DNA of 64,000 nucleotides from Streptomyces formicae (GCF_002556545.1 NZ_CP022685.1:3162001-3226000), one strand, 5' to 3'. Numbered from the stretch's first letter, positions 9,006 through 17,540 are shown. Notes: generated from the letters alone by a model not told the origin. Numbers and translations: made by a program.

Positions 9006-10073
9006 ATGAACCCTCTGAAACCGCGCCGTTCGCTCCCCCGTTCGCGCCGCCCCGCCTTCCTGGACCCGAGCAGGAACACCCGGAGATCCTTGGGCACCGG
9101 GGCGCTGCTCCTGATACCCGTCCTCGTCTTCGCGAGCGGTGACGGCTTCCGCGCGGCGCTCGACTTCACCACCGGCGTCCTGTGCCTGGTCTCCCTCACC
9201 GCGGCCGTGGTCTGGGGCCTGGTCGCCACGGACCGCCTCTTCCTGCGCTCGCGCCAGCGCCTGCTCGCCCAGGCCGTGCACCGGGCCACCGCGGTCGCCT
9301 CCGTCGGCTTCCTGCTCCTGCACGGCACCGTCAAGGTCGCGCTCGACCACGTGTCGCTCCTGGGCGCCCTGGTGCCCTTCGGACTCGGCGTGAGCGGCAG
9401 CGCGGGTCTCATCGGGCTCGGCTCGCTCGCGGGCCTCCTGATGGTGCTCACGAGCGTCACCGGGGCCCTGCGCAGCGCCTTCGCCTCGCCCGCCAAGGTC
9501 GCATCGCGCTGGCGGGCGCTGCACATGCTGTCCTACCCCGCCTGGTGCGCGGCGCTGCTGCACGGCCTGTACGCGGGCCGCCCGCCGAAGCCCTGGGTGA
9601 TCGCCCTGTACTGCCTGTGCCTGGTCGCGGTCGCCGGGGCGCTCGCGCTGCGCTCGGCGCCGCCGTCGGTCAAGCGGAAGGTCGCCGCCAGGATCCTGGC
9701 CCTGCTCGAACCGGAGGGCGGTGTCCCGCGCCGAGCCGAGACGCCGGTGCGGGACACCGCCTCCGTGCCGCTCCCCGGCGCGGCCGCCGCGACCGCCACC
9801 GACCCGGTCGTCGGCATCGCGGCGGCCTACCAGGCCCTTGCCACCGCCGAGGCCCGCCGCCTCGCCGATCCCCCGCCCCGCGCCGGGCACGCGGAGCGCT
9901 GGCCCGCGCCCTCCCCACCACCACCTGTCGAGTCGCCCTACGTGGCCCCTCAGCCGACGTACGACACCGCCCCGCAGCCCGTCTACGACCCCGTCGCCGA
10001 ACCGCCGCCCCGGCCCTTTCAGGCTCCCGGCTCGGGCGAGCCCTGGAACGCCGCCACCGGAGGCCACCAGTGA
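9006..10073 (+). CDS. Ferric reductase-like transmembrane cytochrome b
   Basis: 355 residues. About five membrane segments lie between residues 30 and 216, followed by a 140-residue Pro/Ala-rich cytoplasmic tail. Two His pairs with haem-b spacing are visible: His92-x13-His106 and His173-x12-His186. This matches the ferric reductase-like/NOX-type di-haem pattern that moves electrons across the membrane. GGAG lies 7 bases before the ATG. The stop overlaps the next start (GTGA), so this gene and the NuoF-like gene form a translationally coupled pair. No flavin or NAD domain is present in this protein; the partner supplies one. Substrate unknown. Confidence 0.78.
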   Translation: MNPLKPRRSLPRSRRPAFLDPSRNTRRSLGTGALLLIPVLVFASGDGFRAALDFTTGVLCLVSLTAAVVWGLVATDRLFLRSRQRLLAQAVHRATAVASVGFLLLHGTVKVALDHVSLLGALVPFGLGVSGSAGLIGLGSLAGLLMVLTSVTGALRSAFASPAKVASRWRALHMLSYPAWCAALLHGLYAGRPPKPWVIALYCLCLVAVAGALALRSAPPSVKRKVAARILALLEPEGGVPRRAETPVRDTASVPLPGAAAATATDPVVGIAAAYQALATAEARRLADPPPRAGHAERWPAPSPPPPVESPYVAPQPTYDTAPQPVYDPVAEPPPRPFQAPGSGEPWNAATGGHQ

Positions 10074-11662
10074 ACGCGCCACTGCCCGACGTCCCCGAAG
10101 TCCGCGTCGTCGGCCTGCCCCTGCTCACCTCCGGCTTCGACCTGGTCGAACGCCTCGACCTCGGCATGCACCTGAAGGTGCACGGCCCCCTGGAGCCGAT
10201 GGCGGGCGAGCCGCTCGCCGCCCTCGCCGAGCAGATCGCGCTGCGCGGCAGGGGCGGCGCGGGCTTCCCCTTCGCGCGCAAGCTGCGATCCGTCGCGGAC
10301 GCGGCGATCCGCCGTGGCGTACGCCCCGTGGTCGTCGTCAACGGCAGCGAGGACGAACCCGCCTGCCGCAAGGACACCGTCCTGATCAACCGCGCCCCGC
10401 ACCTCATCCTGGACGGCGCCCTGCTCGCCGCGGAGGCCCTCGGCGCGCGCACCCTCGTCATCGGCGTGACCCGCGACTCCACCGAGGCGTCGATGTCCGC
10501 CGCCCTCGCCGAGCGCGGCCTCGGCAACCGGCGCGGATCGCGCCTGCGCGCGCGCGTGCAGCGCAATCCGGTCCGCATGGTCACCGGGGAGTCCTCCGCC
10601 CTGGTCCGCTCGGCGGACGGCGGCCCACCGCTGCCGCCCGGCCGCAAGGTGCGCACCTCCGACTCCGGAGTGGGCGGCGCGCCCACGCTCCTGTCCAACG
10701 CGGAGACCTTCGCCCAGCTCGCGGTCGCCGCACGGACCGGCGCCGAGCGCTACTGCCGCACCGGGCTGCGCGACGAACCGGGAACGGTCTTGTTGACCCT
10801 CTCCGGAGCGGTCGCCAGGCCGATGGTCCTCGAAGTGCCCACCGGGGTGCCGCTGTCGTACGTCCTCCAGCTCGCCGGTGCCCCCGCGCTCCCCCAGGGC
10901 GTGCTGACCGGCGGCTATCACGGCAAGTGGCTCGACGCCGCCACCGCCCACGACGCGGTGGTCTCGCGCGCCTCCCTGGACGCCTGCGGGGGCGCGCTCG
11001 GCGCGGGCGCGATCCTGCCCATCGGCCAGGACACCTGCCCGCTCGGGGAGTCACTGCGGGTGGCGCAGTGGCTGGCCGCCGAGAGTGCCGGGCAGTGCGG
11101 CCCCTGCTACCTCGGCCTGCCCGCCGCCGCCCGCGGCCTCTCCGACGTACTGCACGGCGGCGGCCCGACCGCACTGGAGGCACTGCGCGAGGTGACCAGG
11201 GCGGTCAAGGGGCGCGGCGCGTGCAAGCACCCCGACGGCTCGGCCGCCTTCCTGGAGTCGACGATCTCGGCGTTCACGGACGATCTCGCGGCGCACGTCC
11301 TGGGGGGCGGCTGCGGCCGCCCCGTCGAGGGCGTCCTGCCCCTCCAGGAGGAGACTCCCCAGGGGGAGACGCCCTCCGGCCGCAGGCTGGCCGTGGACTG
11401 GACGCTCTGCCAGGGGCACGGGCTGTGCGCGGACATCGTCCCTGAGCTGATCCAGCTGGGCCCCGACGGCTTCCCCTCGGTGGCGGATGCCGGCGTACCG
11501 CGCTACTCCGAAGCACGCGCTTTTCGTGCGGTGCGCCGCTGTCCCGCGCTCGCCCTGCGCATCGAGGAGGACCCCTCGGCCGCGCCCACGGCTCGCGCGG
11601 CGGCGCCGACCGCGCTCCCTCCCGGACGCGGCCGCAGGGCACTCGGCAGCGGAAGGGCGTGA
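10070..11662 (+). CDS. NuoF-like FMN/NADH oxidoreductase fused to a C-terminal ferredoxin
   Basis: 530 residues from GTG at 10070 (GGAGG upstream). Residues 60-67 (GRGGAGFP) and NGSEDEPACRKD near residue 90 match the FMN/NADH site of the 51-kDa complex I subunit (NuoF). An SLBB-like region follows at about 245-310. The N3-type iron-sulphur region reads ESAGQCGPC at 338-346 with a distal Cys385; the first Cys of the usual ESCGxCxPC motif is Ala340. Residues 440-500 are a ferredoxin-like domain with Cys447-x5-Cys453 and Cys491-Pro, the pattern of [3Fe-4S] ferredoxins. It probably oxidises NAD(P)H and passes electrons to the coupled membrane cytochrome. It is not part of a nuo operon here. Confidence 0.8.
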   Translation: MNAPLPDVPEVRVVGLPLLTSGFDLVERLDLGMHLKVHGPLEPMAGEPLAALAEQIALRGRGGAGFPFARKLRSVADAAIRRGVRPVVVVNGSEDEPACRKDTVLINRAPHLILDGALLAAEALGARTLVIGVTRDSTEASMSAALAERGLGNRRGSRLRARVQRNPVRMVTGESSALVRSADGGPPLPPGRKVRTSDSGVGGAPTLLSNAETFAQLAVAARTGAERYCRTGLRDEPGTVLLTLSGAVARPMVLEVPTGVPLSYVLQLAGAPALPQGVLTGGYHGKWLDAATAHDAVVSRASLDACGGALGAGAILPIGQDTCPLGESLRVAQWLAAESAGQCGPCYLGLPAAARGLSDVLHGGGPTALEALREVTRAVKGRGACKHPDGSAAFLESTISAFTDDLAAHVLGGGCGRPVEGVLPLQEETPQGETPSGRRLAVDWTLCQGHGLCADIVPELIQLGPDGFPSVADAGVPRYSEARAFRAVRRCPALALRIEEDPSAAPTARAAAPTALPPGRGRRALGSGRA

Positions 11663-11716
11663 CGACGGGCGCGACACGACGGACCCGGCGCAGAAGAGAC
11701 CACGGATACGACACAG

Positions 11717-11751
11717 AAGAGCGGGCCACCCGATCCGGGTGGCCCGCTCTT
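11717..11751. terminator. Strong hairpin between the redox pair and tRNA-Ala
   Basis: A 15-bp perfect stem, AAGAGCGGGCCACCC with its complement, has a 5-base loop. It is symmetric and lies between a plus-strand operon end and a minus-strand tRNA end, so it can serve both directions. Confidence 0.8.
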
Positions 11752-11763
11752 CCTCAATCCCTG

Positions 11764-11836
11764 TGGAGCTAAGGAGAATTGAACTCCTGACCTCCTGCAT
11801 GCCATGCAGGCGCTCTACCAACTGAGCTATAGCCCC
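11764..11836 (-). tRNA. tRNA-Ala (anticodon GGC)
   Basis: 73-base cloverleaf on the minus strand. The acceptor stem is GGGGCTA/TAGCTCC with discriminator A, the D arm contains AGCTCAGTTGGTAGAGC, and the anticodon stem CCTGC/GCAGG has loop ATGGCAT giving anticodon GGC. The T arm contains GGTTCAA-type sequence (AGTTCAATTCT). CCA is not encoded. It is identical to the copy at 16211-16283, including a few flanking bases. Confidence 0.95.
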
Positions 11837-11891
11837 TTGCTTGTCCGCCCGGTTCCCCCGGCGGCTTCGCCAACATTACACGGTCTCCCCC

Positions 11892-13175
11892 GTGCTCCAC
11901 CAAATCGTTTCCGTTCTGGCCCGATACGCCCGGTACCGACCGGTACTGTCGCCTTTCGTGACCGTGCTCGCACTCGCCGCCGTCCACCGCCGTGTACCGC
12001 CTGCCACCTGGGCCTGTCTGCTCTCCTTCACGGCCTTCTGGCTCGCGCAGCGCGCCGCCGACGTCTCGATGATCGACCTGCTGGTCTACCGGGCCGAGGG
12101 CGCCACCGTGCGCGCGGGCGGGGACCTCTACGCGCTGCGCACCACCGAGGCCAGGCTGCCCACCACGTACCCGCCGTTCGCCGCCCTCCTGTTCACCCCA
12201 CTGACGCTCCTGGACACGGCGGACCTGCGCCCCCTGGCGACGCTGGGGAACCTGCTCCTGCTGGTCGCGCTGGTGCGCCTCTCCTTGCGCCTCACCGGGC
12301 TGCCCGCGCACGGACGGAGCGTCCTGTGGGTCTCCGCGGCCGCGGTCTGGTGCGAGCCGGTCTGGACGACCCTGCGGTACGGGCAGGTCAATCTGCTGCT
12401 CGCCGTCCTGGTCCTGTGGGACCTGACCCGGCGCCCCGGCGGCCCGGGGCACCGCTGGGCGGGCGTGGGGACCGGGCTCGCGGCGGCGGTCAAGCTCACG
12501 CCCGCGCTCTTCGTGGTGTTCCTGCTGCTGACCGGCGGCGCCGAGGCACTGCGGCGCGGTGCGTGGCGACCCCCCGTGCGCCACGCGTGCGTGGCGGTCG
12601 CCGCGTTCGCCTGCGCGACCCTGCTCGCGGCCGCCGTCCTGCCGCACGACTCGTTCCGGTTCTGGACCCGGATGGTCTTCGAGGCGGGCCGGGTCGGTCT
12701 CGCCGAGGACACCGCGAACCAGTCGCTGCGCGGCGTCCTCGCCCGGCTGCTGCACACCGGCGATCCGGGCGCGTGGTGGGTGGCGGTGGCCGCACTGGTG
12801 GCCGCGGCGGGTCTCGGGGCCGCGGTGGCCGCCGCGCTGCGCGGGGACCGGGCTTGGGCCGCCCTGTCCTGCGCGGCGACGGCGCTCCTCGTCAGTCCGG
12901 TGTCATGGTCGCACCACTGGGTGTGGTGCGTGCCGATGGTGCTGCTGCTCGGCGCGGAGGCGCTGCGCCGGGGCGGCCGGGTCCGGTGGGCCGTCGCCGG
13001 GGCCGCGTCCCTGGCCTTCTGCTCGTACTCCCTGTGGTGGGTGCCGCACGGCGAAGGTCGGCTGGAACTCGCCCAGAACTATGGCCAGATGACGCTGTCG
13101 GCCCTCTACGTAGTGACCGCTTGCACGTTCCTGCTGCTCGCGCTCAGGCGGTCGCGAACGAGTAGAACCGCTTGA
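11892..13175 (+). CDS. GT87-family (DUF2029) polyprenol-dependent glycosyltransferase
   Basis: Polytopic membrane protein of about 427 residues with roughly ten hydrophobic segments. It resembles the GT-C fold mannosyltransferases (PimE-type) that use polyprenyl-phosphate sugars on the outer face of the membrane. Family features are an early loop Asp followed by VYRAEGATVRAGGDLY, and the YPPF motif (ARLPTTYPPFAALLF). Start uncertain: GTG at 11892 is chosen to avoid the tRNA; GTG at 11958 and TTG at 11841 are alternatives and none has a clear ribosome binding site. The 3' end overlaps the convergent small gene by 32 bases. Acceptor unknown. Confidence 0.8.
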   Translation: MLHQIVSVLARYARYRPVLSPFVTVLALAAVHRRVPPATWACLLSFTAFWLAQRAADVSMIDLLVYRAEGATVRAGGDLYALRTTEARLPTTYPPFAALLFTPLTLLDTADLRPLATLGNLLLLVALVRLSLRLTGLPAHGRSVLWVSAAAVWCEPVWTTLRYGQVNLLLAVLVLWDLTRRPGGPGHRWAGVGTGLAAAVKLTPALFVVFLLLTGGAEALRRGAWRPPVRHACVAVAAFACATLLAAAVLPHDSFRFWTRMVFEAGRVGLAEDTANQSLRGVLARLLHTGDPGAWWVAVAALVAAAGLGAAVAAALRGDRAWAALSCAATALLVSPVSWSHHWVWCVPMVLLLGAEALRRGGRVRWAVAGAASLAFCSYSLWWVPHGEGRLELAQNYGQMTLSALYVVTACTFLLLALRRSRTSRTA

Positions 13176-13377
13176 GCGTGCAGTGCTCGTCGAGCAGCCG
13201 ACCGTAGATCGGCTCCCCTTCGAGTTCGCGGTAGGTCTCGATGGGGTCGCCCTTTATGATCAGCGCCCGTGCGCATTCCTCGCACCAGTACTGGTACTCC
13301 GGGTTGACCGGTTCCATGTCGCGGACGATCGGCGTACCACTGCCGCACCAGTCGCACTTTCGCCTGTGTGCACCCAT
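13144..13377 (-). CDS. Small CxxC zinc-ribbon-like protein
   Basis: 77 residues with two CxxC pairs, CDWC at residues 8-11 and CEEC near residue 32, suggesting one zinc site, then an acidic/aromatic C-terminus. It follows the 60-residue zinc-ribbon gene by 3 bases in reading order reversed: its ATG at 13377 lies just downstream of that gene's stop, so the two are probably co-transcribed. It overlaps the 3' end of the GT87 gene. No function is known to me. Confidence 0.75.
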   Translation of the reverse strand: MGAHRRKCDWCGSGTPIVRDMEPVNPEYQYWCEECARALIIKGDPIETYRELEGEPIYGRLLDEHCTLKRFYSFATA

Positions 13378-13380
13378 CGA

Positions 13381-13563
13381 TCAGCTCCAGCTGTGGCCGC
13401 AGGCGGTGCAGACGTACGAGACTCCGCCGTTGTCACCGAGCACTTGGGCGACGTGGGACGAGCCGCAGGAAGGGCAGTCGAGGAGGGTGCGGAGCGCGGC
13501 TCGGTTCCGTATCGCCGCCGCGTCGGAGAGGTGGTCGACCTCTCCGATGATGCTCGCAGGCAT
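13381..13563 (-). CDS. 60-residue zinc-ribbon protein
   Basis: The product begins MPASIIGEVDHL and carries CPSC near residue 33 and CTAC near residue 52, typical of a single zinc ribbon, ending CGHSWS. ATG at 13563 is chosen because the conserved-looking sequence starts there; upstream codons in the same frame are low-quality. It is the upstream member of a probable two-gene unit with the 77-residue CxxC protein. Function unknown; a nucleic-acid- or protein-binding adaptor is possible. Confidence 0.7.
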   Translation of the reverse strand: MPASIIGEVDHLSDAAAIRNRAALRTLLDCPSCGSSHVAQVLGDNGGVSYVCTACGHSWS

Positions 13564-13633
13564 CGCGCTCTCCCTCCCGTCGGGCTGCGTCCCCTTCCGG
13601 CCGTCCGATTCTGCCACGCTCTGAGCAACCCGG

Positions 13634-15101
13634 TCAGCGACGCATTCGTACCAGTCCGGACACGGCGCCCAGTGCGGCCACCGAGGCCAGCGCGTAGAAG
13701 CACACCAGGAGCGCGTTGCCGGATGAATACGCCCCAGGGGCCCCTTGCGACGCAAGCCGGTTCAAGAAGAGCGCTCCGAAACAGGCAACTCCGGTCAATT
13801 GGCCGAGCTGTGTGACCGTCGCGAGCAGCCCGCTGGAGTCCGCCGCGTCCTCGGCGCGCACCCCGGCGAGCGCTCGCGTGAGCGTCGGGCCGAAGCCGAG
13901 GGAGAGCCCGCCGCCCACGCCCGTCAAGGCGACGTACAGCCAGGGCCCGCCGTCGGAGCCGTCGCGCAGGAGCAGCCCCACCGCGGCCGTCGACACCGCG
14001 GTCAGCACGAACCCGCCCGGGATCAGCACCCGTTGGAGCGGCCCCGGCCAGCGCCGCCACACCACGCCGACCAGGCCGAAGACCGCGGCGGTCGGCGCGA
14101 AGGTGAGACCGGCGCGCAGCGGGCTGTGGCCGAGCCCGCCCTGGAGGTGCAGCGTGAGCGCGAACAGGAAGCCCGCGTTGACCGCCATCCCCGCGGCGAT
14201 CCGGAAGATCGCCAGGCCGATGCCCGGCGCGCAGGACCCGCGGCGCGATCAGCGGCGCGCCGCCGCGGCGCGCGAGCCGGGACTCGTACGCGCAGAAGAG
14301 GGCGAAGAGCGCCACGGCGCAGGCCATCGACAGCCAGGACCAGAGCGGCCAGTCCGCCTCCTGCCCGAGCACCAGCGGCACCGTGAACAGCGAGACGGCG
14401 GCGCCGAGCAGCACGAGGCCCGGCAGGTCGAGCCCACGCGCCGCCGCCCGCGCGCCTCGTCGGCCGCCCTCGTCGCGCGGCAGCACGCGCACCGCCATGA
14501 CGAGCAGGACCAGGCCGACCGGCACGTTGACCAGGAACACCGGGCGCCAGCCGGTGCCGAACAGGTCGGCGCTGACGAGGATCCCGCCGAGCACCTGCCC
14601 GGCCGCGGCCCCGGTCGCGAGGACCGCCGAGTACGCGCCGAGCGCCTTCACCCGCGCCTCGCCCGCGAAGTGGCGCTGGATCAGGCTGAGCACCTGGGGG
14701 ATGAGGACCGCGGAGCCCGCGCCCTGCGCCAGCCGGAAGGCGATCAACTCGCCGGTGCCCTGGGCGAGTCCGCAGGCCAGCGACGCCGCGGTGAAGACCG
14801 CGAGCCCGCCGAGGTAGACGCGGCGGTGGCCGAAGCGCTCGCCGAGCCGGGCGCCGGTGATCAGGAGTACGGCGTAGGTGATGGTGTATCCGGCGATCAC
14901 CAGCTGCAACCCGCCGCCGGACGCGTGCAGTTCGGTGCGGATGGTGGGCGCGGCGACATTGACGATGAAGGCGTCGAGCAGGGCCATGAACTGGGCGGCC
15001 AGCACGACCGCGAGCAGCCGCCCGCGGCGATTGTCAGTGCCGGACGCTTTACTGAATGCGGGAGTTGGACCCGCGGGGGCGGGTGAGGTGGTCGTCGTCA
15101 T
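13634..15101 (-). pseudogene. MFS drug exporter (DHA2/EmrB-QacA type), frameshifted
   Basis: The N-terminal part starts at ATG 15101 (MTTTTSPAPAG). It contains the DHA2 signatures LLDAFIVNVAAPTI and GARLGERFGHRRVYLGG and runs in frame to about 14230. The C-terminal part, from GIGLAIFRIAAGMAVN to the stop at 13634, is in another frame. The total of 1468 bases is one more than a multiple of three, so restoring two bases near 14222-14232 (expected ...RAPGIG...) would give a 489-residue 14-segment exporter. Either the gene is inactivated or the read has an error in a GC-rich run. The divergent regulator at 15196 suggests an inducible efflux pair. Confidence 0.82.
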
Positions 15102-15149
15102 GCCGTCGAGCGTGCCGACGATCCGGTACGGGTAACGAGAGCCCGCTGA

Positions 15150-15166
15150 TGCTGGTACTGACAGCA
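15150..15166. promoter_or_regulatory. Candidate operator between exporter and regulator
   Basis: The inverted repeat TGCTG-N7-CAGCA lies in the 94-base gap between the divergent MFS and XRE-type genes. Its location fits a binding site for the adjacent regulator. The arms are only 5 bp, so this is tentative. Confidence 0.3.
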
Positions 15167-15195
15167 CCTGGCAAGCACCGCGGCGGGCGCGGACC

Positions 15196-16188
15196 ATGGA
15201 GAGCGTGACGACGGGGGACGTGACGATGGCGATGACGGGGACCACGAGGACCACGCAGACCACGAATTCCACGAGGACGACACAGCGACGCCGATCGGAG
15301 CTCGCCGCGTTCCTGCGCGGCCGCAGGGCCCGGGTGACACCCGCCGACGTGGGCATGGCCCCCGGCCTGCGCCGCCGCACCCCGGGGCTGCGCCGCGAGG
15401 AGGTCGCGCAGCTCTCCGGCGTCGGCATCACCTGGTACACCTGGCTGGAGCAGGGCCGCCCGATCAACGCCTCGGCCCAGGTCCTGGACGCCGTGGCGCG
15501 CACGCTGCGCCTCGACCAGCCGGAGCGCGAGCATCTGTACCACCTGGCCGAGGTGCCGTACGCCCCGGACCGCGAGCGGGCCGCCGAGGTGGTCGGCGCG
15601 GAGATCCAGGGCATCATCGACGCCCTCGACCCACGCCCCGCCGTCGTCTACAACGCGCGCTACGACATCCTCGCCACGAACCCGGCGTACGAGGACCTCT
15701 TCTCCATACCGGTCCCCGAGACGATGGCCTCCCGCGTGCCGAACGTGCTGTGGAGCCTGTTCACCGTGCCCGAGCCGGAGTGCCCCCTGGTCTTCCGGGA
15801 CACGGAGCTGCCCATCATGGTGGCGACCCTGCGCGGGGCGTACGGCAGGCACGTGGGTGAGCCCGTCTGGGAGGAGTTCGTCCGGGTCCTCTCCGAGGCC
15901 AGCCCGCGCTTCACCGAGCTGTGGGAGAGCGGCGACGTCATACCGCCGGGGCGGCGCGTGAAGACGTTCCGGCACGAGACCATCGGCGAGCTGCGCATGA
16001 CGTCCGTCTCGCTCTCCGTCAACGGCATGCCGGAGTGCCGGATCGTCGTGTACACCCCGGACGACGACGAGAGCAGCCGCCGCACGACGGAGCTGTGGGA
16101 GCTGCGCCGAAGCAGAAGCCAAGACCAGAAACGGGGCCAGGGCCAGGACCGGGACCTGAACCGGGAAGCAGAAAATCCCGCCCCCTGA
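15196..16188 (+). CDS. XRE-family regulator with MmyB-like ligand-binding domain
   Basis: 330 residues. A helix-turn-helix lies at about 35-100 (RREEVAQLSGVGITWYTWLEQGR). An MmyB-type ligand-binding domain follows at about 110-290, with the usual features RPAVVYNARYDILATNPAYEDLF and VNGMPECRIVVYTP. A charged Q/R/D-rich tail ends the protein. This family commonly controls an adjacent divergent transporter or redox gene; here that is the frameshifted MFS exporter. The start at 15196 gives a Thr-rich leader; ATG at 15226 or 15232 is possible. Confidence 0.88.
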   Translation: MESVTTGDVTMAMTGTTRTTQTTNSTRTTQRRRSELAAFLRGRRARVTPADVGMAPGLRRRTPGLRREEVAQLSGVGITWYTWLEQGRPINASAQVLDAVARTLRLDQPEREHLYHLAEVPYAPDRERAAEVVGAEIQGIIDALDPRPAVVYNARYDILATNPAYEDLFSIPVPETMASRVPNVLWSLFTVPEPECPLVFRDTELPIMVATLRGAYGRHVGEPVWEEFVRVLSEASPRFTELWESGDVIPPGRRVKTFRHETIGELRMTSVSLSVNGMPECRIVVYTPDDDESSRRTTELWELRRSRSQDQKRGQGQDRDLNREAENPAP

Positions 16189-16200
16189 GGGGACGGGATC
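16172..16200 (-). terminator. Terminator for tRNA-Ala (second copy)
   Basis: On the minus strand GATCCCGTCCCC pairs with GGGGCGGGATT and is followed by TTTTC. It overlaps the 3' end of the plus-strand regulator gene and lies just downstream of the tRNA. Confidence 0.7.
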
Positions 16201-16210
16201 TTCGGAACTG

Positions 16211-16283
16211 TGGAGCTAAGGAGAATTGAACTCCTGACCTCCTGCATGCCATGCAGGCGCTCTACCAACTGAGCTATAGCCCC
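16211..16283 (-). tRNA. tRNA-Ala (anticodon GGC), second copy
   Basis: Base-for-base identical to the tRNA at 11764-11836, with the same anticodon loop ATGGCAT (anticodon GGC) and no encoded CCA. Identity extends slightly beyond the gene on both sides (about 79 bp). The two copies flank 4.4 kb of accessory-looking genes. Confidence 0.95.
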
Positions 16284-16365
16284 TTGTGTTCTTCCCGCTC
16301 GGCGGGCGAACAAGAAGAACTTTAGCCTGCGACCAGCCGGAATGTGAAATCCGGGTCCGGGGCGC

Positions 16366-17007
16366 TCAGTCGTCGTCGCCGAGCACCGGTTCCGGCAGCG
16401 TGCCCGCGTTGTGCTCGAGGAGCCGCCAGCCTCGCGCGCCCTGGCCGAGGACCGACCAGCAGCAGTTGGAGAGACCGCCGAGCCCCTCCCAGTGAGAGGA
16501 GTCGAGACCGAGGAGGCGACCGATCGTGGTGCGGATGGTGCCGCCGTGGCTGACCACCACCAGCGTGCCGTTGTCCGGCAGCTTGTCGGCGTGGCGGAGC
16601 ACGATGGGCGCGGCCCGGTCGGCGACCTCGGTCTCCAGCTCGCCGCCGCCGCGGCGCACCGACTCGCCCCGCTTCCACGCGGCGTACTGGTCGCCGAAGC
16701 GCGCGATGATCTCGTCGTGCGTCAGGCCCTGCCACTCACCGGCGTACGTCTCCCGCAGCCCCTCCTCGTGCGTCACGGACAGGCCCGTGACGGCGGCGAG
16801 CTCGGCCGCGGTGGCCGCCGCCCGCTTGAGGTCGGAGGCCACGATGGCGTCCGGCTTCAGGGAGGCGAGCAGCCGGGCGGCGCGCCGGGCCTGGGAGACA
16901 CCCGTCTCGATCAGCTCGATGTCCGTGGAGCCCTGGAAGCGGCGCTCCAGGTTCCAGGATGTCTGGCCGTGCCGCCACAGGATGACTCGGAGGCCGCGGT
17001 TGCTCAC
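16366..17007 (-). CDS. Histidine phosphatase family protein (phosphoglycerate mutase-like)
   Basis: 213 residues with the catalytic RHG motif at the start (LWRHGQTSWNLERRFQG) and the second active-site His in VVVSHGGTIR. GTG at 17007 overlaps the rsfS stop (GTGA), so the two genes are translationally coupled. From memory this coupling is common in actinobacteria. The true substrate is unknown; such proteins are often mis-named phosphoglycerate mutase but act on various phosphoesters. Confidence 0.9.
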   Translation of the reverse strand: MSNRGLRVILWRHGQTSWNLERRFQGSTDIELIETGVSQARRAARLLASLKPDAIVASDLKRAAATAAELAAVTGLSVTHEEGLRETYAGEWQGLTHDEIIARFGDQYAAWKRGESVRRGGGELETEVADRAAPIVLRHADKLPDNGTLVVVSHGGTIRTTIGRLLGLDSSHWEGLGGLSNCCWSVLGQGARGWRLLEHNAGTLPEPVLGDDD

Positions 17008-17447
17008 CGCAGCTCACCGTCCAGGTCGGCCTCCTCCGCGGCCCGCTGCTCGGCGTGCTCGGCGGCCTTGCCGCGGGTCGCCTTGGCGTCCGCGGGCAGC
17101 TCGATCTCGGGGCAGTCCTTCCACAGGCGCTCCAGAGCGTAGAAGACACGCTCCTCGCTGTGCTGGACGTGCACCACGATGTCCACGTAGTCGAGGAGGA
17201 TCCAGCGGGCGTCGCGGTCCCCCTCGCGGCGGACCGGCTTGGCGCCGAGCTGCTTGTTCAGCTGCTCCTCGATCTCGTCGACGATCGACTTGACCTGGCG
17301 GTCGTTGGGCGCGGAGGCGAGCAGGAAGGCGTCTGTGATCGACAGCACGTCGCTGACGTCGTACGCGATGATGTCGTGCGCGAGCTTGTCGGCAGCCGCC
17401 TGGGCGGCGACGTTGATGAGCTCGGTGGAGCGGTCCGTGGCGGTCAC
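17004..17447 (-). CDS. rsfS: Ribosomal silencing factor RsfS
   Basis: 147-residue Iojap/DUF143 protein. The family binds ribosomal protein L14 and blocks joining of the 30S and 50S subunits when nutrients are short. Recognisable features are DAFLLASAPNDRQVKSIVDEI, WILLDYVDIVVHVQ and REERVFYALERLW-like sequence, plus an acidic C-terminal extension. The GTG at 17447 (VTATDRSTEL) is the start. It sits downstream of nadD and the LCP gene, as in many actinobacteria. Confidence 0.93.
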   Translation of the reverse strand: MTATDRSTELINVAAQAAADKLAHDIIAYDVSDVLSITDAFLLASAPNDRQVKSIVDEIEEQLNKQLGAKPVRREGDRDARWILLDYVDIVVHVQHSEERVFYALERLWKDCPEIELPADAKATRGKAAEHAEQRAAEEADLDGELR

Positions 17448-17540
17448 TAGAGAGCTTTCCTTCGGCTGGTGGATACACCCCAAGGGTCTCACGGACCGCC
17501 GACGACGCCCCAGACGATTACTCGATCCCCCTGTCTGCTC

